A stretch of DNA of 64,000 bases from Aquincolibacterium sp041674705 (GTDB lineage: Bacteria > Omnitrophota > Omnitrophia > Omnitrophales > Aquincolibacteriaceae), in contig JBAYVF010000005.1 in NCBI GenBank assembly GCA_041674705.1, forward strand, positions 1 through 64,000, given 5' to 3'. How positions within the stretch are numbered: the first letter of the stretch is position 1; each line of letters opens with the position of its first letter. A program made the position numbers and the translations under genes. A model generated the notes under the pieces. The model searched no databases, was not told the DNA's origin, and saw nothing but the letters and a program-made list of their open reading frames with translations. Shown piece by piece: positions 45,907 through 53,735 of this stretch.

Positions 45907-45913
45907 CGCAGGA

Positions 45914-46014
45914 CATAGTACTTTGTACTTGGTACATAGTACTTGGCATATAGCAAAAAACTTCCCCCATTTTGTTTTGCTCCAAGTACCATGTGCTATG
46001 TACTATGTGCTTTC
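45914..46014. repeat. inverted word repeat, TAGTAC family (copy 1)
   Basis: ACATAGTACTTTGTACTTGG and ACATAGTACTTGG on the left pair with CCAAGTACC and ATGTACTATGTGC on the right across a T-rich loop. The hairpin follows the giant gene's stop codon and could act as its terminator. ACTTGGTACATAGTAC is the exact reverse complement of a 16-mer at 55101-55168. Confidence 0.7.
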
Positions 46015-46030
46015 ATTTCAGTCCCTTCAT

Positions 46031-46039
46031 TGCTAAAAT
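46031..46039 (+). promoter_or_regulatory. extended -10 promoter of tyrS
   Basis: TGC followed by TAAAAT (46034-46039) forms an extended -10 element; the -35 region (TTTCAT at 46011) is weak. Transcription would start near 46046. Confidence 0.45.
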
Positions 46040-46081
46040 ACTCTCCAAGTTTGTAACCCGTTGAATCAAGGGGGGATAGCA

Positions 46082-47296
46082 GTGTTTCCATCCGTCAAAG
46101 AGCAGCTAGAGGTTTTTAAAGAAAATCTCGTCGAGCTTATCTCCGAGCGTGAGCTGACGATGAAGCTTGAAGCTTCCCTCAAGAATAAATGTCCTCTTCG
46201 TATCAAATACGGCGCCGATCCTTCGGCCCCCGATCTTCATTTGGGGCATACGGTCCCTCTTCGTAAACTTCGACAGCTTCAGGATTTAGGTCATCTCGTC
46301 GTTTTCATTATCGGCGATTTCACCGCGCGTATTGGGGATCCTTCCGGGAAATCGGAAACGCGGCCCATGCTTTCCGAAGAGCAGGTTCAGACGAACGCCA
46401 AAACCTATCAGGAGCAGGTGTTCCGCATCCTCGATAAAAAGAAGACGGAGGTGCGCTACAACTCCGAATGGCTGGGTACCATGAGTTCCGCGGATTTTCT
46501 CAAACTCACGGCGCAGTACACGGTCGCCAGGATCCTTGAACGCGATGATTTTTCAAAGCGCTATAAATCAGGGGAGCCCATTGCGGTCGTGGAGCTTCTT
46601 TATCCCCTCATGCAAGGCCATGATTCCGTGGAGATCGAATCCGATATCGAGATCGGCGGAACGGATCAAAAATTCAATCTTCTGGTCGGACGGGAACTTC
46701 AAAAGACCGATGGCCAGGAGCCTCAGGTTGTGATGACGCTTCCTCTGATCGAAGGGTTGGATGGCGTTCAGAAGATGTCAAAAAGCCTCGGAAATCATAT
46801 TGCGCTGAAAGACAGTCCCCGGGAAATGTTCGGCAAGGTGATGTCAATCCCGGATGCTCTGATGGAACGGTATTACCGGTACGCGGCCGCGCTTTCTCCC
46901 AAAGAAGTCGAAAAGATCCTCGCAAGTCTAAAAAACGGAGAACTCCATCCTCGCGACGCCAAGGCGCAACTCGCGGAGCGGATCGTGTCTCTTTTTCATT
47001 CGGAAGCGGAAGGAAAAAGCGCGCGCGAAGAATTCGATGAGATCTTCAAGAATAAAGGCATGCCGGATGAGATCCCCACCGTCAAGATCGGTCAAAAGAC
47101 GATCGATATCGTGAGCCTCCTGGTCGAGGCGGGGCTTGTGACGAGCAAATCCGAAGCTCGTCGTCTTATGGAACAGGGCGGGGTGAAGATCGGACACGAA
47201 AAGATCACGGACCCGAAGGCGGTCATGACGATCGGAGCGCCGTTTGTTCTCCAGTGCGGTAAGCGGAAATTCGTAAAGATAGTAAGTAGTATGTAG
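46082..47296 (+). CDS. tyrS: tyrosine--tRNA ligase
   Basis: Charges tRNA-Tyr with tyrosine. Class I signatures are H-L-G-H at residues 53-56 and K-M-S-K-S at 231-235. The tyrosine pocket G-A-D-P-S-A-P-D, the G-D-F-T-A-R-I-G-D-P-S-G stretch and G-G-T-D-Q are present, with a C-terminal S4 RNA-binding domain (S-K-S-E-A-R-R-L-M-E-Q-G-G-V, from 355). The start is GTG 46082, because AGGGGGG lies six bases upstream; this gives 404 residues. The last few codons lie within a word repeat. Confidence 0.95.
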   Translation: MFPSVKEQLEVFKENLVELISERELTMKLEASLKNKCPLRIKYGADPSAPDLHLGHTVPLRKLRQLQDLGHLVVFIIGDFTARIGDPSGKSETRPMLSEEQVQTNAKTYQEQVFRILDKKKTEVRYNSEWLGTMSSADFLKLTAQYTVARILERDDFSKRYKSGEPIAVVELLYPLMQGHDSVEIESDIEIGGTDQKFNLLVGRELQKTDGQEPQVVMTLPLIEGLDGVQKMSKSLGNHIALKDSPREMFGKVMSIPDALMERYYRYAAALSPKEVEKILASLKNGELHPRDAKAQLAERIVSLFHSEAEGKSAREEFDEIFKNKGMPDEIPTVKIGQKTIDIVSLLVEAGLVTSKSEARRLMEQGGVKIGHEKITDPKAVMTIGAPFVLQCGKRKFVKIVSSM

Positions 47297-47372
47297 TAGG
47301 TAGTATGTGGGGAAGGGAACGGCGGAACAGATTTTTGGCTTTTACCTATCACCTACTACCTACCCCAATATG
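47284..47372. repeat. inverted word repeat, GTAGTAGGTAG family
   Basis: AGTAAGTAGTATGTAGTAGG on the left, overlapping the tyrS stop codon, pairs with CCTATCACCTACTACCTACCCC on the right. The hairpin fills the tyrS-ABC transporter gap. Confidence 0.65.
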
Positions 47373-47391
47373 ATTTTTCATAGAAAGATCC

Positions 47392-48375
47392 ATGGATAAA
47401 ACACACTCCGGTGCTTTAATACAGTTCCAAAGTGTCTCCAAGAACTACGGGTCTTTCCATGCGCTTCGCGATGTCTCCTTTGACGTTAAGGAAGGGGAGA
47501 TCGTCGGATTCCTGGGGCCGAATGGCGCGGGCAAGACCACGGCGATGCGCATTCTTTCCGGATTTTTTCCTCCCTCAAGCGGCCGTGTTTTTGTCTGTGG
47601 CACGGACATGTCAAAACATCCCCACAAGGCGAAGCGTGCCATTGGCTATCTTCCGGAAACGGTGAGTCTCTATCCGGATATGAAGGTGATCGAATATTTA
47701 AAGTTCGTGGCAAAGCTTAAAGGCGTGCCGGCCCATGAACTGGACGGGCATGTCCGGAGCAAAATGTCGTTTTGCGGGCTTCTCGAGAACGGGCACCGTT
47801 TGATCGGGAGACTTTCCAAGGGGTACCGGCAGCGTGTCGGGCTTGCCCAGGCGCTTATGGGTGATCCTCAGGTCCTGGTCTTGGATGAACCGACGACCGG
47901 GCTTGATCCGACGCAGATCAAGGAGATCCGGGAGCTGATCCGCGCGCTTGGGCAGAACCGCGCCGTGATCCTTTCAACGCATATCCTGCCTGAGGTTTCG
48001 ATGCTTTGCAGCCGCGTCATGATGATCAATCAGGGCGAGATCCTGGCAAGCGGGACTGTTCCGGAGCTTGCCTCCTGTCTGAAAGACCGCGAGGCGATCC
48101 ACATCAAGATCAAGGACAAAAAAGACCAGCACCGCGCGCTCGGGATCCTGGGTTCGATGCCGGGGGTCGAGTCCCTGGAGGTCGCGGAGGAAGTCAGGGG
48201 AGAGACTTTTATTACTTTTGAAACTTCGCCGGACGAGGACTTGCGGCCCCGGATCATGAAAAAATTTTTGGAGCAGGGGATTTCACTCACCGAGATCCAA
48301 CGCTTGCAGTTGTCGCTCGAGGATATTTTTCTGGGGCTTTTGAAAAACGGGAAAGTGGGGAGACGTTTTCCATGA
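47392..48375 (+). CDS. ABC transporter ATP-binding protein (GldA type)
   Basis: The ATPase subunit of an ABC-2 type exporter. Walker A G-P-N-G-A-G-K-T-T lies near residues 42-50, the signature is L-S-K-G-Y-R-Q-R (a variant of LSGGQ), Walker B is V-L-V-L-D-E-P-T-T-G-L-D, and the switch His is in S-T-H-I-L. The C-terminal 100 residues form the extra domain seen in GldA-like proteins. It overlaps the permease gene by four bases (ATGA) and heads the operon with the permease, the GldG-like protein and the DUF4340-like protein. Confidence 0.92.
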   Translation: MDKTHSGALIQFQSVSKNYGSFHALRDVSFDVKEGEIVGFLGPNGAGKTTAMRILSGFFPPSSGRVFVCGTDMSKHPHKAKRAIGYLPETVSLYPDMKVIEYLKFVAKLKGVPAHELDGHVRSKMSFCGLLENGHRLIGRLSKGYRQRVGLAQALMGDPQVLVLDEPTTGLDPTQIKEIRELIRALGQNRAVILSTHILPEVSMLCSRVMMINQGEILASGTVPELASCLKDREAIHIKIKDKKDQHRALGILGSMPGVESLEVAEEVRGETFITFETSPDEDLRPRIMKKFLEQGISLTEIQRLQLSLEDIFLGLLKNGKVGRRFP

Positions 48376-49148
48376 GAAAAGTCCTAACGATCGCGCGTAG
48401 GGAGTTCAGTAGCTGTTTTCACTCCTGGCTGGGGGTGCTCGTCGCGTCGCTTTTTTTCCTGGCCGCAGGGATCTTTTTTGTGATCCTGGTGCTGAACTAT
48501 TCGAAGATCTCCATGAACCCGGAGCAGTACGGGCTCTCGAATTTTTCGGGGATCAATCAAACACATTATATCTTCGGGTCCTTTTTTTCAAACCTGAGCA
48601 TTATGCTTCTTTTTCTGGTGCCGATCCTCACGATGCGTTCCTTCGCGGAAGAAAAACGGCAAGAAACGCTGGAGCTTCTCTTTACCTATCCTTTGTCCGA
48701 TCTTGAGATCGTGGCCGGAAAACAGTTGGGGATCCTATTGTTTTTTGGGGCGCTTCTCTTGCCCCTGGCGGGATATTTGGCGGTGTTCCATGGAATTGGC
48801 GGAGAATTCGATTGGGGGCCGGTGGGGCTTGGATTTCTCGGATTCTGGCTTTTGGGGGCAGCCTACTCGGCGGCCGGGGTCTTTATCTCGAGCCTGACAA
48901 AAAATCCGATTGTGAGCGCGTTCGGAACTTTCAGCGTTTTGCTCGTGTTCTGGATCTTTGATTGGGTGGATGAGGTCGTGACGGGGCCCTGGGGGCATAT
49001 CTTTTCCGAGCTTTCGCCGCTTGCTCATTATAAAAATTTCGCGCTGGGGATCCTGGATGTCCAGGATGTGGTTTATTTTGGTTTCTTTTTCTTTTATTTT
49101 CTTTTTCTCACGCTCCGTTCGACCGAAACAAGAAATTGGAAAAGCTGA
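48372..49148 (+). CDS. ABC-2 type permease (GldF type)
   Basis: A 258-residue membrane protein with about six helices; the first spans residues 20-42 after the motif A-R-R-E-F. The stretch M-R-S-F-A-E-E-K-R-Q-E-T-L-E-L-L-F-T-Y-P, between the second and third helices, is the coupling region typical of this family. It is translationally coupled to the ATPase gene. With the downstream GldG-like and DUF4340-like genes it matches the Gld-type exporter, known from gliding in Bacteroidetes but widespread elsewhere with unknown cargo. Confidence 0.9.
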   Translation: MRKVLTIARREFSSCFHSWLGVLVASLFFLAAGIFFVILVLNYSKISMNPEQYGLSNFSGINQTHYIFGSFFSNLSIMLLFLVPILTMRSFAEEKRQETLELLFTYPLSDLEIVAGKQLGILLFFGALLLPLAGYLAVFHGIGGEFDWGPVGLGFLGFWLLGAAYSAAGVFISSLTKNPIVSAFGTFSVLLVFWIFDWVDEVVTGPWGHIFSELSPLAHYKNFALGILDVQDVVYFGFFFFYFLFLTLRSTETRNWKS

Positions 49149-49152
49149 ACAA

Positions 49153-49580
49153 TAAGTTCGGAGTCTGGAGCTGGGAGTTCGGAGATTGAAACATGGAAGA
49201 TAAATTTTCATTCGAGAATCTGTTGGTCTATAGGAAAGCGTTGGATTATGTGGATTGCGTCTATGAATGGACCCAGGTATTCCCAAAAGAAGAAAAGTTT
49301 GGACTGACAAGCCAATTTCAGAGGGCAGCGCAGTCCATAGCGTTAAATATCGGGGAGGGAAGCGGCGGCACCAAGGCCGAATTCCAGCATTTCGTAAAGA
49401 TAGCCAGACGATCTGTAAGGGAATGTATTGTTTGTACAACGCTTGCAAGAAGAAGGAATTATCTATCTGAAAAGGATGAGGCGAAATCGCGAGAAAGAGC
49501 TTCGGAATTATCAAAAATGCTGAGTGGGCTGTTTAAGGCTATTTGATGCTCCGAACTCCAAACTCATGACTCAAAACTAA
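49153..49580. mobile_element. S23 cassette with GTTCGGAG inverted-repeat ends
   Basis: The left end GGAGTTCGGAG (49174-49184) and the right end CTCCGAACTCC (49549-49559) are perfect 11-base inverted repeats. The outer flanks also pair loosely (AGTTCGGAGTCTGGAGC; AAACTCATGACTC). The loop consists almost exactly of the four-helix-bundle gene. The cassette splits an otherwise tight ABC operon. The same 11-mer and its partner words occur in frame inside the giant gene at 14678-14738 without the gene. Confidence 0.6.
49193..49546 (+). CDS. four-helix-bundle protein (S23 / 23S rRNA intervening-sequence family)
   Basis: The 117-residue product has the family pattern: F-E-N-L-L-V-Y-R-K-A-L-D, F-P-K-E-E-K-F-G-L-T-S-Q-F-Q-R-A-A-Q-S-I, L-N-I-G-E-G-S-G-G and the later E-F-x-x-F-x-x-I-A-R-R-S. 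Such proteins are encoded in intervening sequences of some 23S rRNAs and as free copies in many genomes; their function is not known. Here it lies between the permease and GldG-like genes, inside inverted repeats. Confidence 0.9.
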   Translation: MEDKFSFENLLVYRKALDYVDCVYEWTQVFPKEEKFGLTSQFQRAAQSIALNIGEGSGGTKAEFQHFVKIARRSVRECIVCTTLARRRNYLSEKDEAKSRERASELSKMLSGLFKAI

Positions 49581-49582
49581 AA

Positions 49583-50995
49583 ATGAGACAGTTTTTTTTA
49601 AAGTTCCAGATTTTGTTCGAGGCGGCGATCCTTTTGGCAACGCTGACGCTGGTTTATGTGGTGATCCAGCCCTTTCATGAGCGGTGGGACATGACCCGTG
49701 AAAAGATCTATTCGCTTCCTCGGGCGACCACCGGAGTTTTGCGCGATTTGAAAGATCATAGAGTCGATCTTCTTCTTTTCTTTCCACAGGATGATCCCAC
49801 GCGAAAAGGGCTGGAAGTTTTTCTGAAAGAGTGTAGCCGGCATCACCCGGATTTTCATTTCGATTTCTATGACCCGAACCGGAGGCCGCAACTTGCGCGT
49901 AAGTTCAATGTCTCGGTCGCCAAGACGGTGATCTTCCGCTCCGGTGATCGGGAAGAACGTCTGATAGGTCCGACCGAAGAAGGCTTTACGAATGCGTTCC
50001 TGCGGCTACTCCATCCCAAGGATCTGGATGTCTGCTTCGTGTCGGGTCATGGAGAGGTGGAGCTCGATGATGAAACGACCGGCGGGTACCTGCGTTTCAG
50101 AGACACACTTTTAGGATATAACGCCAAGGTCCACGGGATCGTGCTCGCGCGTGACCATGTGCCGGATGCCTGCCAGGTAGTGGTTGTGGGCGGTCCGCGT
50201 TGGGATTTGACGGCCGAAGAGTTTGCGGATCTGGACAAGGCCTTCCAAAAAGGGAAGGGTGTGCTGCTTTTGGTCGATCCGATGGACCCGGGTGCGGGAG
50301 GTGCATTCACGGAATTTGCGAAAAAATATGGTGTGGCGCTTGGGCAGAACGTGATCGTGGATAAGGTCAGCCGTATGGTGGGCGGAGATTTTTTGATGCC
50401 GCTCGTGAGTCAGTATCTCGTGACGAATTCCATCACGAAGACCATGAAACAAGCGACTTTTTTTCCGTTGGTGCGTACGGTGCAACCGTCCGCGGATGTT
50501 ATCCCGGGGCTTGAGGTGACGCCTCTGGCCATGACCAGCGAGGGGAGTTGGGGAGAAACGGATCTTTCAGCCCTTGAGAATGGGAATGCGGCGTTTGATA
50601 TGAAAACAGATATCGCGGGGCCTTTGCCGGTGGCCGTGGCGATCGAGAAAACCAGCGATAAGCTGTCAGCGTTAAGCGGTAAGGAAAAAACCTCTAACGC
50701 TTATAACTTAGCGCTTTTCGCTGGAGGCCGGATGATCGTTGTGGGGGACGGGGATTTTTTGACGAATGGCTATCTGGATCTTTCCGGGAATAAGGAGCTG
50801 GGACTGAATATGATCCGCTGGCTCGCCCGCGATGATCGTTTTATGGACGTGAAGCGTCCGGAGCTTCGTTTTAAGCCGCTCCTGCTTGACGTGCCGCATC
50901 GGACCCAGCTGATCATCCTTTTGCTCGGAGTCTATCCCTTGGCGCTCCTTGTGCTTGGTGGGACCTATCTTGTGATCCGTTCCAGGACGTCATGA
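49583..50995 (+). CDS. GldG-like ABC-associated exported protein
   Basis: A 470-residue protein anchored by a membrane helix at each end (about residues 10-32 and 440-465). The large part between is probably periplasmic. It includes the family's R-W-D-M-T-R-E-K-I-Y-S-L near residue 34 (usual D-x-T-x-x-x-x-Y-S-L), V-S-G-H-G-E-V-E near residue 154, and the DUF4350-like R-M-I-V-V-G-D-G-D-F-L-T-N near residue 389. It belongs with the ABC genes upstream. The start follows the right arm of the S23 cassette closely. Confidence 0.85.
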   Translation: MRQFFLKFQILFEAAILLATLTLVYVVIQPFHERWDMTREKIYSLPRATTGVLRDLKDHRVDLLLFFPQDDPTRKGLEVFLKECSRHHPDFHFDFYDPNRRPQLARKFNVSVAKTVIFRSGDREERLIGPTEEGFTNAFLRLLHPKDLDVCFVSGHGEVELDDETTGGYLRFRDTLLGYNAKVHGIVLARDHVPDACQVVVVGGPRWDLTAEEFADLDKAFQKGKGVLLLVDPMDPGAGGAFTEFAKKYGVALGQNVIVDKVSRMVGGDFLMPLVSQYLVTNSITKTMKQATFFPLVRTVQPSADVIPGLEVTPLAMTSEGSWGETDLSALENGNAAFDMKTDIAGPLPVAVAIEKTSDKLSALSGKEKTSNAYNLALFAGGRMIVVGDGDFLTNGYLDLSGNKELGLNMIRWLARDDRFMDVKRPELRFKPLLLDVPHRTQLIILLLGVYPLALLVLGGTYLVIRSRTS

Positions 50996-51077
50996 TTCTC
51001 CTCATTGAAAAAAATAAACGGGTAATCATGACAGCCCAAGTCACCATCCAAGAAAAGAAAATAAAGACTTGGACGTC

Positions 51078-52133
51078 ATGAAGCTCGTCCGGACATTCGT
51101 TTTTATCCTTCTTTTTGCCGCCGTTGCGACGATCTATTTTTTTCAGGTGCGTCTCGCCAAACAAACTCTCGCGATCATTCCCGACGAAGTGAATCGAACG
51201 GTCGCCATCTCAAAAAACGATCCAATCGATCGCGTGGAATTGTGCGACAACGTCCAAAAGACAAAGATCAAGCTTCGAAAAGTAAATGGGGCCTGGGAGA
51301 TCGAGCGGCCCGTTCACTACCCGGCGGAGAACCAGGTCGCGGAGGGATTTGTGGTCGCGGCCCGGATGGCATCCCAACAGCCGCGTTTGCGGGCTGAGAA
51401 AGAATGGGGAGAGTATGGGCTCGAAAAGCCTGAGCTCGAGATCCTGTTTGGACTTCCCGGGAAAAGAGCGGTAACCCTTCTGATCGGAGCCCAAGCGCCC
51501 GTCGGAAAGGCGATTTTTGCCCGGTGGGCGGAGGAGCGTGGATTTTTTCTCCTGCCTCCCGAAATGAAAGCGATGTTTCGTCAGACGGTTTACGGGTTAC
51601 GTCAAAAGCGGTTGTTCCGTACTCCGGCCGACAGGATCCAGAAGATCTCGGTGGAAATGGGGGAATACAGTTGTCAGTGGAAAAAGGACGGCGGGACATG
51701 GTATTGGCTTGAACCTGTTCAAAAATTAGGCCAGAAAGTCCCGGCCGGGCGCATCGATCTTGTCGTGGGAGGCCTGGAGAGCCTTCATGTAAGAGAATTT
51801 CTGGACAGCAATAAGAAGTCCAAAGCCGAGCTCGGATTTTTCATGATCCATGACCTTATTCAGGTCGAAGCTGAAGATGGCCCGCCTGGAAAACGGGACG
51901 AGGCTCGCCCGTCTTCGCAGGGCGGCAAGAAGGAAACGTTTTATTTCGGGAATGAGGTCCCGGAGAAGAATGCCTATTACGGATTTCGCGAAGGCGAGGA
52001 TGTGGTTTTTCTTGTGGATCGCGTCAATGTGGTAGAGCTTTTTGATTTTATACGCAAGATCCAGGCCGAAGATCTAAAACCCGAGACCAAGGATCTGAGC
52101 CCGAAGACCGGGACCGTGGAACCCAAGGTATGA
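51078..52133 (+). CDS. DUF4340-type membrane-anchored protein
   Basis: The 351-residue product has one N-terminal membrane helix (about 5-24) and a beta-rich exported part with repeated W-x-I/W-Y-W-L strands and G-x-x-x-P-E-L-E-I-L-F-G (near 115), as in DUF4340 proteins that accompany Gld-type ABC genes. ATG 51078 is chosen over an upstream in-frame TTG. The 3' end overlaps the next gene by four bases (ATGA). The short gap upstream contains a CCAAGTC...GACTTGG hairpin. Confidence 0.8.
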   Translation: MKLVRTFVFILLFAAVATIYFFQVRLAKQTLAIIPDEVNRTVAISKNDPIDRVELCDNVQKTKIKLRKVNGAWEIERPVHYPAENQVAEGFVVAARMASQQPRLRAEKEWGEYGLEKPELEILFGLPGKRAVTLLIGAQAPVGKAIFARWAEERGFFLLPPEMKAMFRQTVYGLRQKRLFRTPADRIQKISVEMGEYSCQWKKDGGTWYWLEPVQKLGQKVPAGRIDLVVGGLESLHVREFLDSNKKSKAELGFFMIHDLIQVEAEDGPPGKRDEARPSSQGGKKETFYFGNEVPEKNAYYGFREGEDVVFLVDRVNVVELFDFIRKIQAEDLKPETKDLSPKTGTVEPKV

Positions 52134-52822
52134 GTATCCCGCAGGCCATTAAAGACCTTCGCAATTCCATGGACAAGACGGCTTTGCAAGCGGGACGTGA
52201 TCCGGGAGATGTCCGGCTTGTTCTTGTGACGAAGACCGTCGAGCCCAAGCGCGTTCTGGAGGCCTATCAGGCGGGCGAAAGGGATTTCGGAGAGAATCGT
52301 GTCCAGGAGTGGCAGGAGAAGAAGGACGCGCTCCCGTCGGATGTCCGTTGGCATTTGATCGGGCATCTCCAAACGAACAAAGTAAAACATGTCATCGGCC
52401 AGGTCGCGCTCATTCATTCGCTGGACCGGTTCGAGCTCGCGGACGCGATCGAGAAACAGGCAAAGGTTAAAGGAATCGCTGAAGTGCCGTGTCTCGTGCA
52501 AGTGAACATGTCCGGGGAAGAAAGTAAGTTTGGTCTTGATCCGGCCCAGGTCGAAGATTTCGTAAGGCAAATGTCTTCCCGGCCGTCAATCAAGCTCCTC
52601 GGGCTTATGAGCATCGGGCCGCTTACGGAAGATGAGGGGAAGATCCGGGAATGTTTCCGAAAGACCCGGGAGCTTCGGGACGAGCTGAAGAAGAAATTCG
52701 CGCAATATGGCTGGGGCATCCTTTCCATGGGAATGTCGGCTGATTACAGAATAGCTATTGAAGAAGGCGCAAATATGCTTAGAATTGGCTCTTTAGTCTT
52801 TCCGAGGGATATCAAAAAATGA
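52130..52822 (+). CDS. YggS-type PLP homeostasis protein
   Basis: A PLP-binding protein of the YggS/PROSC family (alanine-racemase-like barrel), 230 residues, which controls free pyridoxal phosphate and amino-acid balance. V-T-K-T-V-E (PLP lysine), F-G-E-N-R-V-Q-E, W-H-L-I-G-H-L-Q-T-N-K, and L-S-M-G-M-S-A-D-Y-x-I-A-I-E-E-G are visible. It overlaps the genes on both sides by four bases and is followed by proC, a common pairing. Confidence 0.95.
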   Translation: MSIPQAIKDLRNSMDKTALQAGRDPGDVRLVLVTKTVEPKRVLEAYQAGERDFGENRVQEWQEKKDALPSDVRWHLIGHLQTNKVKHVIGQVALIHSLDRFELADAIEKQAKVKGIAEVPCLVQVNMSGEESKFGLDPAQVEDFVRQMSSRPSIKLLGLMSIGPLTEDEGKIRECFRKTRELRDELKKKFAQYGWGILSMGMSADYRIAIEEGANMLRIGSLVFPRDIKK

Positions 52823-53631
52823 AGACACTAGGCAATAAGAAGATCGGCGTGATCGGCGTGGGGAACATGGGCGCTTCGATCCTGGAAGGTGTGCTCGCTA
52901 AGAGTCTTACAACCCCTTCCCGTGTATGGGTTTATGACAAGGCTTTGGCGAAGGCCAAGTCCTTTGCTCGCCGGAACCGCGTGAATCAGGCATCTTCGAT
53001 CGTAGAATTGTTAAAGAAAACGGACGTGGTGCTTTTGGCCATGAAGCCGCAGGATTTTGTGACCTTCGCGCTAGAACATCGGTTGTCCTTTAGGCCCGGG
53101 CAAAACGTTATTTCGATCCTGGCCGGAATGACGACGGAAAAGATCACAAAGGCTCTTGGCAAAAATGTCACGGTGGTTCGAGCCATGCCGAATCTGGGAG
53201 CGAAGGTGGGGCAATCGATGACCGTGATCTGCGGAAAAAACAGAACAGCGCTTTCTTGGGCTGAAACGCTTTTTGCCGGCTGCGGGGAAGTGGTGACGCT
53301 CCCGGAAAAGAGATTGGACCTTGTGACCGCGATGAGCGGCAGCGGACCGGCCTATTTTTTTCATCTGATGGAACTTTTGACGGATTTTGGCGTGAAACAG
53401 GGGCTTCCTGCCAAGGTTGCCCAAGCGCTAGCCGTTCAGACGGGATTAGGGGCCGCGCTTCTGGCAAAAGGCTCTGAGGAATCCTGTGGAGAGCTGCGGC
53501 AGCGGGTAACCTCCAAAAAAGGAACGACGGAGGCCGCTCTGAAAACTTTACAGCGTGGAAAATTCGGGAAGATCTTTCAGCGAGCGCTTGGGGCCGCGGT
53601 GAAGAGGAGTCGGGAATTACGGAAAGGATGA
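52819..53631 (+). CDS. proC: pyrroline-5-carboxylate reductase
   Basis: The last step of proline synthesis, NAD(P)H-dependent. I-G-V-I-G-V-G-N-M-G at the N-terminus is the nucleotide site. V-V-R-A-M-P-N-L, T-A-M-S-G-S-G-P-A-Y-F, and the C-terminal L-R-Q-R-V-T-S-K-K-G-T-T-E-A-A-L are the enzyme's signatures. The 270 residues are the normal length. It is coupled to the YggS gene by an ATGA overlap. Confidence 0.95.
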   Translation: MKTLGNKKIGVIGVGNMGASILEGVLAKSLTTPSRVWVYDKALAKAKSFARRNRVNQASSIVELLKKTDVVLLAMKPQDFVTFALEHRLSFRPGQNVISILAGMTTEKITKALGKNVTVVRAMPNLGAKVGQSMTVICGKNRTALSWAETLFAGCGEVVTLPEKRLDLVTAMSGSGPAYFFHLMELLTDFGVKQGLPAKVAQALAVQTGLGAALLAKGSEESCGELRQRVTSKKGTTEAALKTLQRGKFGKIFQRALGAAVKRSRELRKG

Positions 53632-53638
53632 GTTTTGG

Positions 53639-53703
53639 ATGTCATCCCCGAATGTTTTAGTCGGGGATCCAGCCTGGATTCCCGCTTCCGCGGGAATGAC
53701 AAT
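53639..53703. repeat. dispersed hairpin repeat (GTCAT...ATGAC)
   Basis: GTCATCCCCGAATG...GTCGGGGATCCAGCCTGGATTCCCGC...GCGGGAATGAC contains nested palindromes (TCCAGCCTGGA; CCGCTTCCGCGG) and outer complementary ends. This kind of element is frequent in many bacterial genomes. It separates proC from yggT. Confidence 0.75.
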
Positions 53704-53735
53704 GTTAACAATAACCCGTAGGTAGGGAGAATAAA

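Larger units (their letters stand above)
16309..45165 (+). repeat. 33 copies of the R-(S/A)-E-x-R pentapeptide
   Basis: First residues of the 33 motifs in the giant protein: 705, 831, 1110, 1255, 1344, 1436, 1546, 2042, 2493, 2615, 3000, 3595, 3768, 3887, 4474, 4572, 4939, 5034, 5192, 5260, 6226, 6387, 6579, 6869, 7007, 7653, 7806, 7825, 8035, 9710, 9983, 10135 and 10319. Position 2 is Ser in 26 and Ala in 7. Position 4 is Ala, Val, Ile, Met, Thr or Ser. Positions 1, 3 and 5 never vary. The motifs fall between recognisable domains, not inside them. All synonymous Arg codons and all four TCN Ser codons are used, so the conservation is at protein level. Confidence 0.95.

Noticed and set aside
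16309..45165. Motif sites as DNA recombination sites or intein boundaries
   Set aside because: The codons vary freely at synonymous positions, and no intein splicing motifs (Cys/Ser first residue, His-Asn end) are seen at the junctions.
14197..45906. Possibility that the giant frame is an assembly artefact or several genes with missed stops
   Set aside because: The frame is open over more than 10,500 codons, includes many complete and correctly phased enzyme domains, and other frames contain frequent stops. An artefact would break the frame. The internal duplications do leave the exact copy number open.
47144..47158. S-K-S-E-A-R in tyrosyl-tRNA synthetase, similar to the giant-protein motif
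   Set aside because: This is the normal start of the S4 domain (SxSEARRL) found in TyrRS of most bacteria, with Lys instead of the invariant first Arg. It is unrelated to the giant protein's motif.
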